From Sulfuritalea sp. (lineage in GTDB: Bacteria; Pseudomonadota; Gammaproteobacteria; Burkholderiales; Rhodocyclaceae), in the NCBI GenBank assembly GCA_023229545.1, contig JALNZB010000050.1, positions 1-12,591 on the forward strand: a stretch of 12,591 nucleotides of DNA. The letters run 5' to 3'. Under the pieces are notes generated by a model. The model was given only the letters and a program-made list of their open reading frames with translations, was not told where the DNA came from and did no database searches. This document shows, piece by piece, positions 1-6,658 of the stretch; the first letter of the stretch is position 1, and each line of letters opens with the position of its first letter. Both the position numbers and the translations under genes were made by a program.

Positions 1-459
1 AAGTGCGGGCCAGAGATACAGAGCCCAATCAACCCAGGCGATGCCGAACGCTTTTCCAACCAAAGCCGCTGGCAGGAAGAAGCCCATGGCGGAACGCAAC
101 AGCAGCGGTTCGCCAGCAGGATTCAGGTAGGCGACAGGCCAGGCCCCAAAGACCAGATCGCCGAGCACCGCATCGCGAACCCGCCAATCGTGATTCGCGA
201 AAAAGAAATGACCCGCCCCGCCGAGGGCCACCCAGGCGGCCACCAGTGCGATGATCAGCAGCAGCGCCCACGGATCGGGGCCGTCATAGGACACCAGAAA
301 TGATCCCCGTGCCAGTTTCCACAAACTCCAGACGCCCAGGGCGCACAAGGGCAGCGCCAGCGCCGAATGAAACCAGCCGGTCAGGAAAATCAGATTGGGT
401 ACAAGAAGATAAACAACCGCTATGATCGAAAAACAATCCAGCGGACAAGCGGAGCGCAA
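1..459 (-). CDS. Multi-pass membrane protein, N-terminal part (runs off the left edge)
   Basis: The minus strand is open from about 540 to base 1 with no stop; an in-frame TAA at 541-543 limits it upstream. The translation is strongly hydrophobic. It has a first membrane span around VVYLLVPNLIFLTGWF, a second around ALALPLCALGVW, a third around ALLLIIALVAAWVALGG, then a soluble stretch with HFFFANHDWRVRDAVLGDL and another span near the window edge. No ATG lies near the first span. I chose TTG at 459 as the most plausible start, but no Shine-Dalgarno is well placed, so the start is uncertain by up to 80 bases. It follows the pilin gene by about 100 bases on the same strand and could be co-transcribed. 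I do not recognise the family. The hydrophobic layout resembles large polytopic glycosyltransferase or polymerase-like proteins, but that is only an impression. Confidence 0.6.
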   Translation of the reverse strand, partial: MRSACPLDCFSIIAVVYLLVPNLIFLTGWFHSALALPLCALGVWSLWKLARGSFLVSYDGPDPWALLLIIALVAAWVALGGAGHFFFANHDWRVRDAVLGDLVFGAWPVAYLNPAGEPLLLRSAMGFFLPAALVGKAFGIAWVDWALYLWPAL

Positions 460-496
460 CGAATCAAACGATATCGCACGCTCCGCGAAACCCCCA

Positions 497-520
497 CCGC
501 AGCCCTGACTCCATCTGCGG
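497..520. repeat. Short inverted repeat between pilin and membrane-protein genes
   Basis: CCGCAG at 497-502 and CTGCGG at 515-520 form a perfect 6-bp stem with a 12-base loop. It lies 40-63 bases past the pilin stop on the minus strand. No U-run follows it, so it is not a classical intrinsic terminator. It could act as a processing or attenuation stem that separates high pilin expression from the next gene, which is inference. Confidence 0.3.
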
Positions 521-559
521 ATAATTGACGGCTTACTAATTTACGAAAGCCATATTGCC

Positions 560-892
560 CTATAGCGAAGGTAGGGTGACGCTCTTGGAAGCCTGACCTG
601 CACATGTAACGACACAGGGCGTTCCTGTAGCGGTACAGTCATCAAGCCCGGTACCGCCCAAAACACCAGCACCGCATACCGGACTATAGCTAGTAGCACC
701 GGTTGCCAAATTCTTTGCCATCTGAATTGCGTTTCCCGACGCAATGGCACCGACAATTCCGTCGGCTTTTGCCTTGTTTGCATCACCGCTCAGATCAACA
801 AACTTCGGCAACGCCGTAGCCGCCAGAATGCCCAGAATTACAATCACTACAATCAGTTCAATCAGGGTAAAACCGCTTTGTTGGTGTTTCAT
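560..892 (-). CDS. mshA: Type IV prepilin, MSHA-type (mshA position)
   Basis: Predicted 110-residue prepilin. The leader MKHQQSG is followed by FTLIE, so prepilin peptidase would cut after Gly7, N-methylate Phe8, and leave the conserved Glu at mature position +5. The hydrophobic helix IVVIVILGILAATALPKF and the following FVDLSGDA are typical of MSHA-family pilins. The C-terminal half carries four cysteines in two pairs (VCGAG...DDC and TPC...TC), which could form disulfides around a small D-region. At 110 residues it is shorter than the usual 150-170 of MshA. Its start is fixed by a perfect AGGAGG eight bases upstream, the strongest ribosome site in the cluster, which suits a major structural subunit. 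It is also visibly richer in A/T than its neighbours. It is the fifth gene of the E-G-F-B-A order. The pilin class is certain; the MshA assignment rests on order and N-terminus. Confidence 0.85.
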   Translation of the reverse strand: MKHQQSGFTLIELIVVIVILGILAATALPKFVDLSGDANKAKADGIVGAIASGNAIQMAKNLATGATSYSPVCGAGVLGGTGLDDCTATGTPCVVTCAGQASKSVTLPSL

Positions 893-900
893 TTTTGATG

Positions 901-906
901 CCTCCT
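901..906 (-). promoter_or_regulatory. Consensus ribosome binding site of the mshA-like pilin
   Basis: The plus strand reads cctcct here, so the transcript reads AGGAGG, eight bases before the ATG at 892. It is a full match to the anti-Shine-Dalgarno core and settles the start codon. Other genes in this operon have weaker sites. Confidence 0.85.
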
Positions 907-951
907 AGTCTATTTCCAAAAGTTTAACTAAATCCGCACACGCTCGGGCAT

Positions 952-1470
952 CTAGCAGCCCGTGGTTGTGACGGAAATCACGGGTGCGATGATTATGGCG
1001 TCGGGGCGCGTGGCTTCCTGATAGCTGATGCGGCAGTCCGGCACTGTGCCGCCCTGGATGTCGAAGCAGCGCCCGCCGGCGCCGCAATTTGCGCCAACCG
1101 TCAGGCCGTCGGCCGTCAGGTTGATGGCGGCAGCCGCTTCGATCCCGGCGGCCGTGGCGGCCGGGTAGCGGTTGACGATATCCACCATGATGCCGTCCAT
1201 GTTCACTTTGGGCGTGGCCGAGGCGCAGGTGGTTGTCGCGACGGGGGGCGCGACATTGGCCAGGTCGAGTTCGCAACGCGAGCGCGCCAAGGCGGTGGCG
1301 GAGCGGATCGAACCGAAAATCGCGTAGGACTTGGCAATGCGGGCGTCGCGCTGGGCGTCGATCAGGCGCGGTAGCGCCACCGCCGCCAGGATGGCGATGA
1401 TGGTGATGACAATGATCAGTTCGATCAGGGTGAAGCCCGAGGACTCTCGGGCTGTGAGGGTGGGGTTCAT
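952..1470 (-). CDS. mshB: Type IV prepilin, MSHA-type (mshB position)
   Basis: Prepilin of 172 residues from the ATG at 1470. A TTG at 1485 would add five residues, but the ATG gives the more usual leader length. The leader ends ...ESSG and the mature protein begins FTLIELIIVITIIAILAAVALPRL, with the methylated Phe and the +5 Glu both present. The region after the helix (DAQRDARIAKSYAIFGSIRSA) is the amphipathic continuation of the pilin helix. The C-terminal part contains paired cysteines, including a CGAGGRC segment, and a final cysteine that may staple the D-region. It lies 59 bases upstream of the mshA-like pilin on the same strand and about 146 bases downstream of the mshF-position gene. 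No strong Shine-Dalgarno is visible. It is probably a minor or second pilin. The pilin class is clear; the MshB name is by gene order only. Confidence 0.8.
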   Translation of the reverse strand: MNPTLTARESSGFTLIELIIVITIIAILAAVALPRLIDAQRDARIAKSYAIFGSIRSATALARSRCELDLANVAPPVATTTCASATPKVNMDGIMVDIVNRYPAATAAGIEAAAAINLTADGLTVGANCGAGGRCFDIQGGTVPDCRISYQEATRPDAIIIAPVISVTTTGC

Positions 1471-1616
1471 CGTTGTGGGCAGCAAGGCGACATTTAGTCA
1501 GGCTATCACGGGTGGGGCGGGTTGAATCGCAGAAACTAATGAGTTAACGGCTGTCTGAGCCGGTAATTGAGCGCAAGTTCCCTGAATCCCTACCGACCGA
1601 AGGTTTTCTGCCACTT
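1471..1616. other. 146-base intergenic gap upstream of the two pilins
   Basis: This is the largest gap inside the pilus operon. It is richer in A/T than the genes around it. I could not find a convincing -35/-10 pair, a sigma-54 site (GG-N10-GC type) or a terminator. It may hold a pilin-specific promoter, as the pilins need far more product than the ATPase. Confidence 0.3.
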
Positions 1617-2066
1617 TCACTCGGTTTCCACCAGCCGCAATCCGCCCAGCCGGTCAGGACCGAAAGAGAAGGATCGATAGCGCCAGCGCAGTTCGTCGCG
1701 GCCATCGAAGGCTTGCGGCAGGCGCGGGCGGTAGGCGATTTCCTGATGGATGGGGTCGAAAACCCAGCCACCCGGCTGGGAGGGGAAGGTGGCTTCGCCC
1801 TCGTAACCCGGCGGCTGCTTTTCAAGGAAGCGGACCGGGTTGGCCGCAGCAAGTTCGGGCAGGCGCTGTTCTTCGCCGTGCATGATGAGTTCGCCGACCG
1901 CCAGTTGCATGCCCTGCCGCAGGTTGCGGATGGTGAGTTGAACCTCGGTGCGCTCGGCGTCGATCTGCACTCGCTCGACGCGTTCGAGAAAGACCAGAGC
2001 CAACACGCCAAAGATGCAAACGATGACGGCAAATTCAAGCTTGTTGACGCCACGCTGACGCTTCAT
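1617..2066 (-). CDS. MshF-position protein with atypical prepilin-like N-terminus
   Basis: A 149-residue protein between the mshG-like and mshB-like genes, the place where mshF sits in classical MSHA loci. It begins MKRQRG, followed by VNKLEF and a hydrophobic segment AVIVCIFGVLALVFL. If prepilin peptidase cuts after Gly6, the mature chain starts with Val and keeps Glu at +5, the residue needed for pilin assembly, but lacks the usual +1 Phe. The rest (residues 30-149) is soluble, begins as a charged helix (RVERVQIDAERTEVQLTIRNLRQG) as in pseudopilins, and ends with a segment rich in Trp, Pro and Arg. The ATG follows the mshG-like stop by one base (TGACATG), so translation is surely coupled. 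It could be a minor pseudopilin or simply a bitopic membrane assembly protein. Confidence 0.75.
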   Translation of the reverse strand: MKRQRGVNKLEFAVIVCIFGVLALVFLERVERVQIDAERTEVQLTIRNLRQGMQLAVGELIMHGEEQRLPELAAANPVRFLEKQPPGYEGEATFPSQPGGWVFDPIHQEIAYRPRLPQAFDGRDELRWRYRSFSFGPDRLGGLRLVETE

Positions 2067-2067
2067 G

Positions 2068-3303
2068 TCACTTCTTCACGGCCACCTTGCCCAGGTCCCA
2101 CAGCGGCAGGAAGATGCCCAGCGCCAGGATCAGAACCATGATGCCCAACGAAACAATGAGGATAGGCTCGATCTGCTGCGCCAGGGTCTTCAGTTCGTAC
2201 TCGACCTCGCCCTGATACATTTCGGCGATTTCTTTCATCATGTCGTCCAGCGCGCCCGATTCTTCGCCCACGGCGATCATCTGCAGCACCACCGGGGTAA
2301 ACACGCCGGCGGAAATCGAGGTGCGCAGGATGCTCTCGCCGCGCTCGACGCCATCGCGCATTTTTTCGACCTTGGCCGAGATATAGGCGTTGTCGACCGT
2401 TTCCGCGACGTTGGTGAGGGCCTGGATGATCGGCACTCCGCTGCGCGAGGCGAGGGCGAAGCTGGCGGCGAAGCGGGCCAGGGTGGCCTTGCGGATGATT
2501 TTTCCGGCAATCGGAATCTTCAGCTTGAAGCGATCCCAGATGTAGCGGCCCTTGGACGTATTTTTCCAGGCCCTGAATCCAACAAAGGCGGAAACGCTGC
2601 CCACCAGCAGCATCGGCCAATAGTTCAGCATGAAATCCGAAAAACCGATCAGCACGCGCGTCATCAACGGCAGTTGGGCGCCAAAGCTCTTGAACACCTT
2701 GGCGAAGGCCGGAATCACGAAAATATTGACGATGACGATGGCGATGCCCATGGCGGCGACGACGAATGACGGATAGCGCAGCGCCGATCTCACCTGCTCC
2801 TGCATGAAGCGCTCGAAGGCCATGTGATCGAACAGGCGGATGAAGACTTCTTCGAGCCGGCCGGTCATCTCGCCGACGCGCACCATCGACAGATAGAAGG
2901 GCGTGAAAGCCAGCGGATGGCGAGCCAGCGACAACGACAATTCGCGACCGGAATCCAGGCTTTCGCGCACGTCCTGCAGGAGATTCTTCATCGCCGAGTT
3001 GGTGTTGGATTCCTGCAAGCCGGCCAGCGCGCGCATGATGGGCACGCCAGCGCGCAGCAGGGTATGAAGCTGCCGCGAAAACAGCAGCACGTCCATGTGC
3101 TCGACTTTTTGTTTGAACAGCTCGAACTTGACGCCGGAGCCGCCACCGGCCTTGTCTGGCGAGGCGTCGGTGGGCTTGATCTCGATCGGCGTCACGCCAC
3201 TGCCGACAATCAGGTCGGCCACCGCCCCGGCCGTTGCGCCCTCCATGACTCCCTGCACGATCTCCCCGGCGCCGTTGCGACCGCGATAGGCGAAGTTAGG
3301 CAT
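2068..3303 (-). CDS. mshG: Inner-membrane pilus platform protein, GspF/PilC/MshG family
   Basis: A protein of 411 residues, normal length for the family. It is the polytopic platform protein that couples the cytoplasmic ATPase to pilin extraction and filament growth. After a short N-terminal region (FAYRGRNGAGEIVQG, typical of the family) come two homologous GspF helical domains, about residues 70-195 and 273-398. Both carry the family motif: LLRAGVPIMRAL...MVRVGEMTGRLEEVF in the first and ASRSGVPIIQAL...MIAVGEESGALDDMM in the second. Membrane spans lie at about 177-199, 230-245 and 379-402. It begins six bases after the ATPase stop and ends one base before the next ATG, so the three genes are a tight translational unit. 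The family call is certain. The MshG rather than GspF/PilC label comes from the MshEN-type ATPase next to it and the E-G-F-B-A gene order. Confidence 0.88.
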   Translation of the reverse strand: MPNFAYRGRNGAGEIVQGVMEGATAGAVADLIVGSGVTPIEIKPTDASPDKAGGGSGVKFELFKQKVEHMDVLLFSRQLHTLLRAGVPIMRALAGLQESNTNSAMKNLLQDVRESLDSGRELSLSLARHPLAFTPFYLSMVRVGEMTGRLEEVFIRLFDHMAFERFMQEQVRSALRYPSFVVAAMGIAIVIVNIFVIPAFAKVFKSFGAQLPLMTRVLIGFSDFMLNYWPMLLVGSVSAFVGFRAWKNTSKGRYIWDRFKLKIPIAGKIIRKATLARFAASFALASRSGVPIIQALTNVAETVDNAYISAKVEKMRDGVERGESILRTSISAGVFTPVVLQMIAVGEESGALDDMMKEIAEMYQGEVEYELKTLAQQIEPILIVSLGIMVLILALGIFLPLWDLGKVAVKK

Positions 3304-3309
3304 TTGTCG

Positions 3310-5016
3310 CTATTCGTCCAACTGCGTCGAAATCCGCATGGCTTCCTCGATGGTGGTGCGACCGTTGACGACCAGGCGCACGGCGTCGCGGCGCAGGGTG
3401 TTGCCGCCCATCTGTTCGCGTCCGATCTGCATGAACTCGTTGGGGTCGCCCCGGTTCACCGCCTCGACCAGCGCGTTGTTCATGTCGAGAATTTCATACA
3501 CGGCCTGACGACCCTGGTAGCCGGTGCCGGCGCAGTGACTGCAACCGCGACCCAGTTTGTACTGGAAGCTGTCCACCCGGTCGCCGAGTTCCGTTTTGAG
3601 CCACAAGTGCTCATGCGGCTCCGGAGTGTAGGGGGCGGAACAGTTCTCGCAGGTAACGCGCACCAGACGCTGCGCCAGCACCATCTGGATCGACAGGGCC
3701 ACCATGTAGCGCGGCACGCCCATGTCGAGCAGGCGGATCGGCGTCGATAGCGCATCGTTGGTGTGCAGGGTCGATAGCACCAGGTGGCCGGTCATGGCCG
3801 CGCGCATGCCGATCTCGGCGGTTTCCTGGTCGCGCATTTCGCCCAGCAGGATGATGTCCGGGTCTTGCCGCAAGGCGGTGCGCAGCACGCGACTGAAGGA
3901 CAGATCGATCTTCTCATGCACCTGCACCTGATTGAGACCGGGCAGGCGGTACTCGACCGGGTCTTCGACGGTGATGATTTTTACCTTGGGCGTGTTCAGT
4001 TCGTTGAGCGCGGCGTACAGCGTGGTGGTCTTGCCCGAGCCGGTCGGGCCGGTGACCAGCACGATGCCCGACGGTCGCGCGATGGCATGGCGGAAGCGCT
4101 CCAGGATGCGCGGCGGCATGTGCAACTTGTCCAGTTGCAGCAGCCCCGTGTTCTGCGCCAGCAAGCGCATGACGACCGATTCGCCGTGCTGGGTCGGCAT
4201 GGACGAGATACGAATGTCGATTGCCGTGTTGCGCAACTTGATGTTGAAGCGACCGTCCTGCGGCAGGCGCTTTTCGGAAATGTCCAGGCCCGACATCAGC
4301 TTCAGACGCAGCACCAGTGCGGTGGAAATCTTTGAATCGGCTTCGGTCTGCACGTGCAGCACACCGTCAATGCGGAAGCGGATCAGCAGCGATTTTTCCT
4401 GCGGCTCGATGTGGATGTCGGAAGCGCGCATCTTCAGCGCTTCCTCGAATACCGTGTTGAGCAGCTTGACCACCGGGGCATCTTCGGCGCCTGCGGTGAG
4501 GCCGAGAATGTTGCCGAAATCGGCGGAGATATCGCCCATGTCGGCCGTGAGTTCCTTGGCCAGGCCGTGGATTTCCGCCGCGCGGCTGTAGACCCGGTCA
4601 ATGGCGGAAAGCAATTGGCTCTCGGTCACCACGGCAAGGTCGATCTCGCGTTTGAGAACGCGCGCCACTTCGTCGAACGCCGTGAGATCGGTTGGGTCGG
4701 CCATGCCGACCACCAGCAGGCCGGCCCGCTCGGTCAGTACCAGCGCGCGGTGTCGCCGCGCCTGGGCTTCCGGCAAAAGCTTGATCAGTTCAGGTTGCGG
4801 CTTGAAGGTCTTGAGGTCGATAAAATCGGCGCCGAGCTGACGCGCCAGACCGATCGAAATCCCCTCTTCGGTAACAAAGCCGCCTTCCACCAGAACCCGA
4901 CCGAGCTTGCGGCCCGAACGTTTTTGTTCGTCGAGCGCGAGCTTGAGCTGCTCCCCGGTAACGAGGTTCTGCTGCACCAGCATGTCACCAAGGCGGATTT
5001 TTTCCGGGCGTGCCAT
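3310..5016 (-). CDS. mshE: Pilus assembly ATPase with c-di-GMP-binding MshEN domain
   Basis: A 568-residue GspE/PilB-superfamily hexameric ATPase that powers pilin polymerisation. The N-terminus (residues 8-60) is a canonical MshEN domain: two 24-residue motifs starting RLGDMLV (R8) and KLGRVLV (K37), separated by exactly five residues (KRSGR). Each has the leucine spacing and closing Gln that wrap one c-di-GMP. The ATPase core has Walker A GPTGSGKT (323-330), an Asp box ITVEDPVE (348-355), Walker B DPDIILLGEMRD (385-396) and a His box GHLVLSTLHTND (410-421). Four cysteines (456, 459, 492, 495) form the zinc site of extension-type ATPases. The ATG at 5016 is supported by GGAG at 5025-5028 on the minus strand, eight bases away. 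It is the first gene of the minus-strand operon as seen here. Assembly-ATPase function is secure; the MSHA label comes from MshEN plus gene order. Confidence 0.9.
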   Translation of the reverse strand: MARPEKIRLGDMLVQQNLVTGEQLKLALDEQKRSGRKLGRVLVEGGFVTEEGISIGLARQLGADFIDLKTFKPQPELIKLLPEAQARRHRALVLTERAGLLVVGMADPTDLTAFDEVARVLKREIDLAVVTESQLLSAIDRVYSRAAEIHGLAKELTADMGDISADFGNILGLTAGAEDAPVVKLLNTVFEEALKMRASDIHIEPQEKSLLIRFRIDGVLHVQTEADSKISTALVLRLKLMSGLDISEKRLPQDGRFNIKLRNTAIDIRISSMPTQHGESVVMRLLAQNTGLLQLDKLHMPPRILERFRHAIARPSGIVLVTGPTGSGKTTTLYAALNELNTPKVKIITVEDPVEYRLPGLNQVQVHEKIDLSFSRVLRTALRQDPDIILLGEMRDQETAEIGMRAAMTGHLVLSTLHTNDALSTPIRLLDMGVPRYMVALSIQMVLAQRLVRVTCENCSAPYTPEPHEHLWLKTELGDRVDSFQYKLGRGCSHCAGTGYQGRQAVYEILDMNNALVEAVNRGDPNEFMQIGREQMGGNTLRRDAVRLVVNGRTTIEEAMRISTQLDE

Positions 5017-5133
5017 CAGGCGGTCTCCAAAGCGGCCTTAGAATCGGGGCCGTTACAACTGTGATTTTGCACGAAAGTCATAGTCTAATCATCTGATTTT
5101 TCAGAAACTACCGTTTTTCGGAGGCTCCCGCAA
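5017..5133. promoter_or_regulatory. Divergent promoter region of the pilus operon and trmL
   Basis: These 117 bases separate the divergent mshE-like and trmL starts and must carry promoters for both. The stretch is clearly A/T-richer than the flanking genes, and a perfect inverted repeat TCTGA-TTTT-TCAGA lies at 5092-5105. No -35/-10 pair is good enough to name on either strand. The trmL ribosome site GGAGG is at 5120-5124. Confidence 0.55.
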
Positions 5134-5598
5134 GTGTTCCATGTTGTTCTCGTGGCTCCGGAAATTCCGCCCAATACGGGAAATGTCATCCGCCTTTGCG
5201 CGAATACCGGGGCCAGACTGCATTTGATAGAACCGCTCGGCTTCGATCTGTCGGCCGCGCAACTGCGCCGGGCGGGAATGGATTATGCCGAGCTGGCCAG
5301 CGTTTCGGTGCACCCGAACTGGGCGGCATGCCGCGCGGTATTGGGCGACGCCCGACGGTTTGCGCTGACGACGAAGGCAACACGCCGTCATGCCGGTGCC
5401 GACTTTCTGCCCGGCGATGCATTCATCTTCGGTTCCGAATCGCGCGGACTGCCGGCGGATGTGCTGGCTGACATCGACGAAAACCACCGCCTGCGCCTAC
5501 CGCTGATGCCGGGAAACCGCAGCCTCAACCTCTCCAATGCCGTTGCCATCCTGGTGTACGAGGCATGGCGACAGCAGGGATTCGCGGGCGGCGAATAG
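5134..5598 (+). CDS. trmL: tRNA (cytidine/uridine-34 2'-O)-methyltransferase TrmL
   Basis: A 154-residue SPOUT-class methyltransferase, the normal TrmL/YibK length. TrmL adds a 2'-O-methyl group to the wobble nucleotide of certain leucine tRNAs using S-adenosylmethionine. All three SPOUT motifs are visible: PEIPPNTGNVIRLCANTG (residues 9-26, with Asn14 and the Gly-Asn pair), FGSESRGLP (99-107), and the knot segment RLPLMPGNRSLNLSNAVAI (121-139). There is no extra RNA-binding domain, as expected for this family. The start is GTG at 5134, supported by GGAGG at 5120-5124 nine bases upstream; there is no ATG in a reasonable place. It is convergent with gpsA, with 31 bases between stops. In E. coli the same gene lies close to gpsA and secB, so the linkage is old. 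Confidence 0.93.
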   Translation: MFHVVLVAPEIPPNTGNVIRLCANTGARLHLIEPLGFDLSAAQLRRAGMDYAELASVSVHPNWAACRAVLGDARRFALTTKATRRHAGADFLPGDAFIFGSESRGLPADVLADIDENHRLRLPLMPGNRSLNLSNAVAILVYEAWRQQGFAGGE

Positions 5599-5629
5599 GG
5601 CAAAAGCGTTTACCGTGGTGGGATCGTCT

Positions 5630-6610
5630 TTACTCGTGCTTCGCATCGCGTGCCATCAATTGCTCTACTGCCTCGCGGGGCGTGATGCGACCGTCGAGTA
5701 CGGCGGTCACGGCGCGCGTGATGGGCATCTCGATGCCAAGTTCGGCTGCGCGGCGGGCGACTTCGCGTGCGGCGGGGACGCCCTCGGCGACATGGCCGAG
5801 CTGGCGCACGATCTCGTCCAGCGCCAGACCCTCGGCCAGGCGCAGACCCACCTGGCGGTTGCGCGACAGGTCGCCGGTGCAGGTGAGGATCAGGTCGCCC
5901 ACCCCGGCCAGGCCCATGAAGGTTTCAGGTCGGGCGCCCAGCGCCTCGCCAAACCGGGTGATCTCGGAAAGGCCACGCGTGATCAGGGCAGCGCGGGCAT
6001 TGAGGCCGAGGCCGAGGCCGTCGCAGATGCCGGTGGCGATGGCCAGCACATTTTTCACCGCACCGCCGACTTCGGCGCCGATCAAGTCCCCATTGGCATA
6101 AATGCGCAGATTGCCGCCATGCAGCGCCGTCGCCGTGTCGGCGGCGAATGCCGCATCGCGCGAGGCGAGCGCCACGGCGGTGGGCAGTCCGCGCGCCACC
6201 TCCAGGGCGAAGCTCGGCCCGGTCAGCACCCCGCAGGGCGCGTCGCCGCCGACGGCGGCCACGATTTGGTGCGGCAGCAGGCCGCTGCCGGCCTCCAGTC
6301 CCTTGCACACCCAGAGGAAGGCAAGCTCCGGGGCGTGTTCGCGCAACTGTTCGAGCAGGCCACGAAAGCCCGCCAGCGGCGCGGCGAGAATCGCCAGGTC
6401 CGCCTGTGCCAAGGCGGCGGCAAGATCGGGCTCCACCTGCAAGGACGCGGGGAAGGGGAAGCCGGGGAGGAAGCGCCGGTTTTCGCGTGCCTGCGCCATC
6501 TCGCCGGGGCAATCTTCCGCGCGCGCCCACAGGCTGACCGCATGCCGTCCGGCAAAGGCAATGGCCAGCGCGGTACCCCAGGCACCGGCGCCCAGCACCG
6601 CTATCCGCAT
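5630..6610 (-). CDS. gpsA: NAD(P)-dependent glycerol-3-phosphate dehydrogenase
   Basis: A 326-residue cytoplasmic enzyme that reduces dihydroxyacetone phosphate to sn-glycerol-3-phosphate, the backbone of phospholipids. The N-terminal Rossmann fold opens with IAVLGAGAWGTALA (residues 3-16, GxGxxG type), followed by ARENRRFLPG (41-50). The substrate loop VCKGLE has Lys103, GPSFALEVA spans 131-139, and the catalytic Lys186 lies in GGAVKNVLAIATG. The C-terminal helical domain contains LNARAALITRGLSE and GLAGVGDLILTCTGDLSRNRQVG, which carries the substrate-binding Arg-Asn-Arg near 250-252. Length and motifs are complete. It is the last gene of the arsR-rhodanese-grxC-secB-SH3 strand, 48 bases behind the SH3 gene. 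No strong Shine-Dalgarno precedes the ATG. No cysE follows it, unlike in E. coli. Confidence 0.97.
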   Translation of the reverse strand: MRIAVLGAGAWGTALAIAFAGRHAVSLWARAEDCPGEMAQARENRRFLPGFPFPASLQVEPDLAAALAQADLAILAAPLAGFRGLLEQLREHAPELAFLWVCKGLEAGSGLLPHQIVAAVGGDAPCGVLTGPSFALEVARGLPTAVALASRDAAFAADTATALHGGNLRIYANGDLIGAEVGGAVKNVLAIATGICDGLGLGLNARAALITRGLSEITRFGEALGARPETFMGLAGVGDLILTCTGDLSRNRQVGLRLAEGLALDEIVRQLGHVAEGVPAAREVARRAAELGIEMPITRAVTAVLDGRITPREAVEQLMARDAKHE

Positions 6611-6658
6611 TGCGTGCTAACCATGGTGATCATCTCTTCCGACTTTTCATGCGGGCGA

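Noticed and set aside
2824..3750. Plus-strand open frame of about 308 codons
   Set aside because: It spans the junction of mshE and mshG on the opposite strand, both of which have complete family motifs.
6002..6019. Three tandem GAGGCC hexamers
   Set aside because: They encode the GLGLGL segment of GpsA, a conserved part of the enzyme, so the repeat reflects codon choice and not a separate element.
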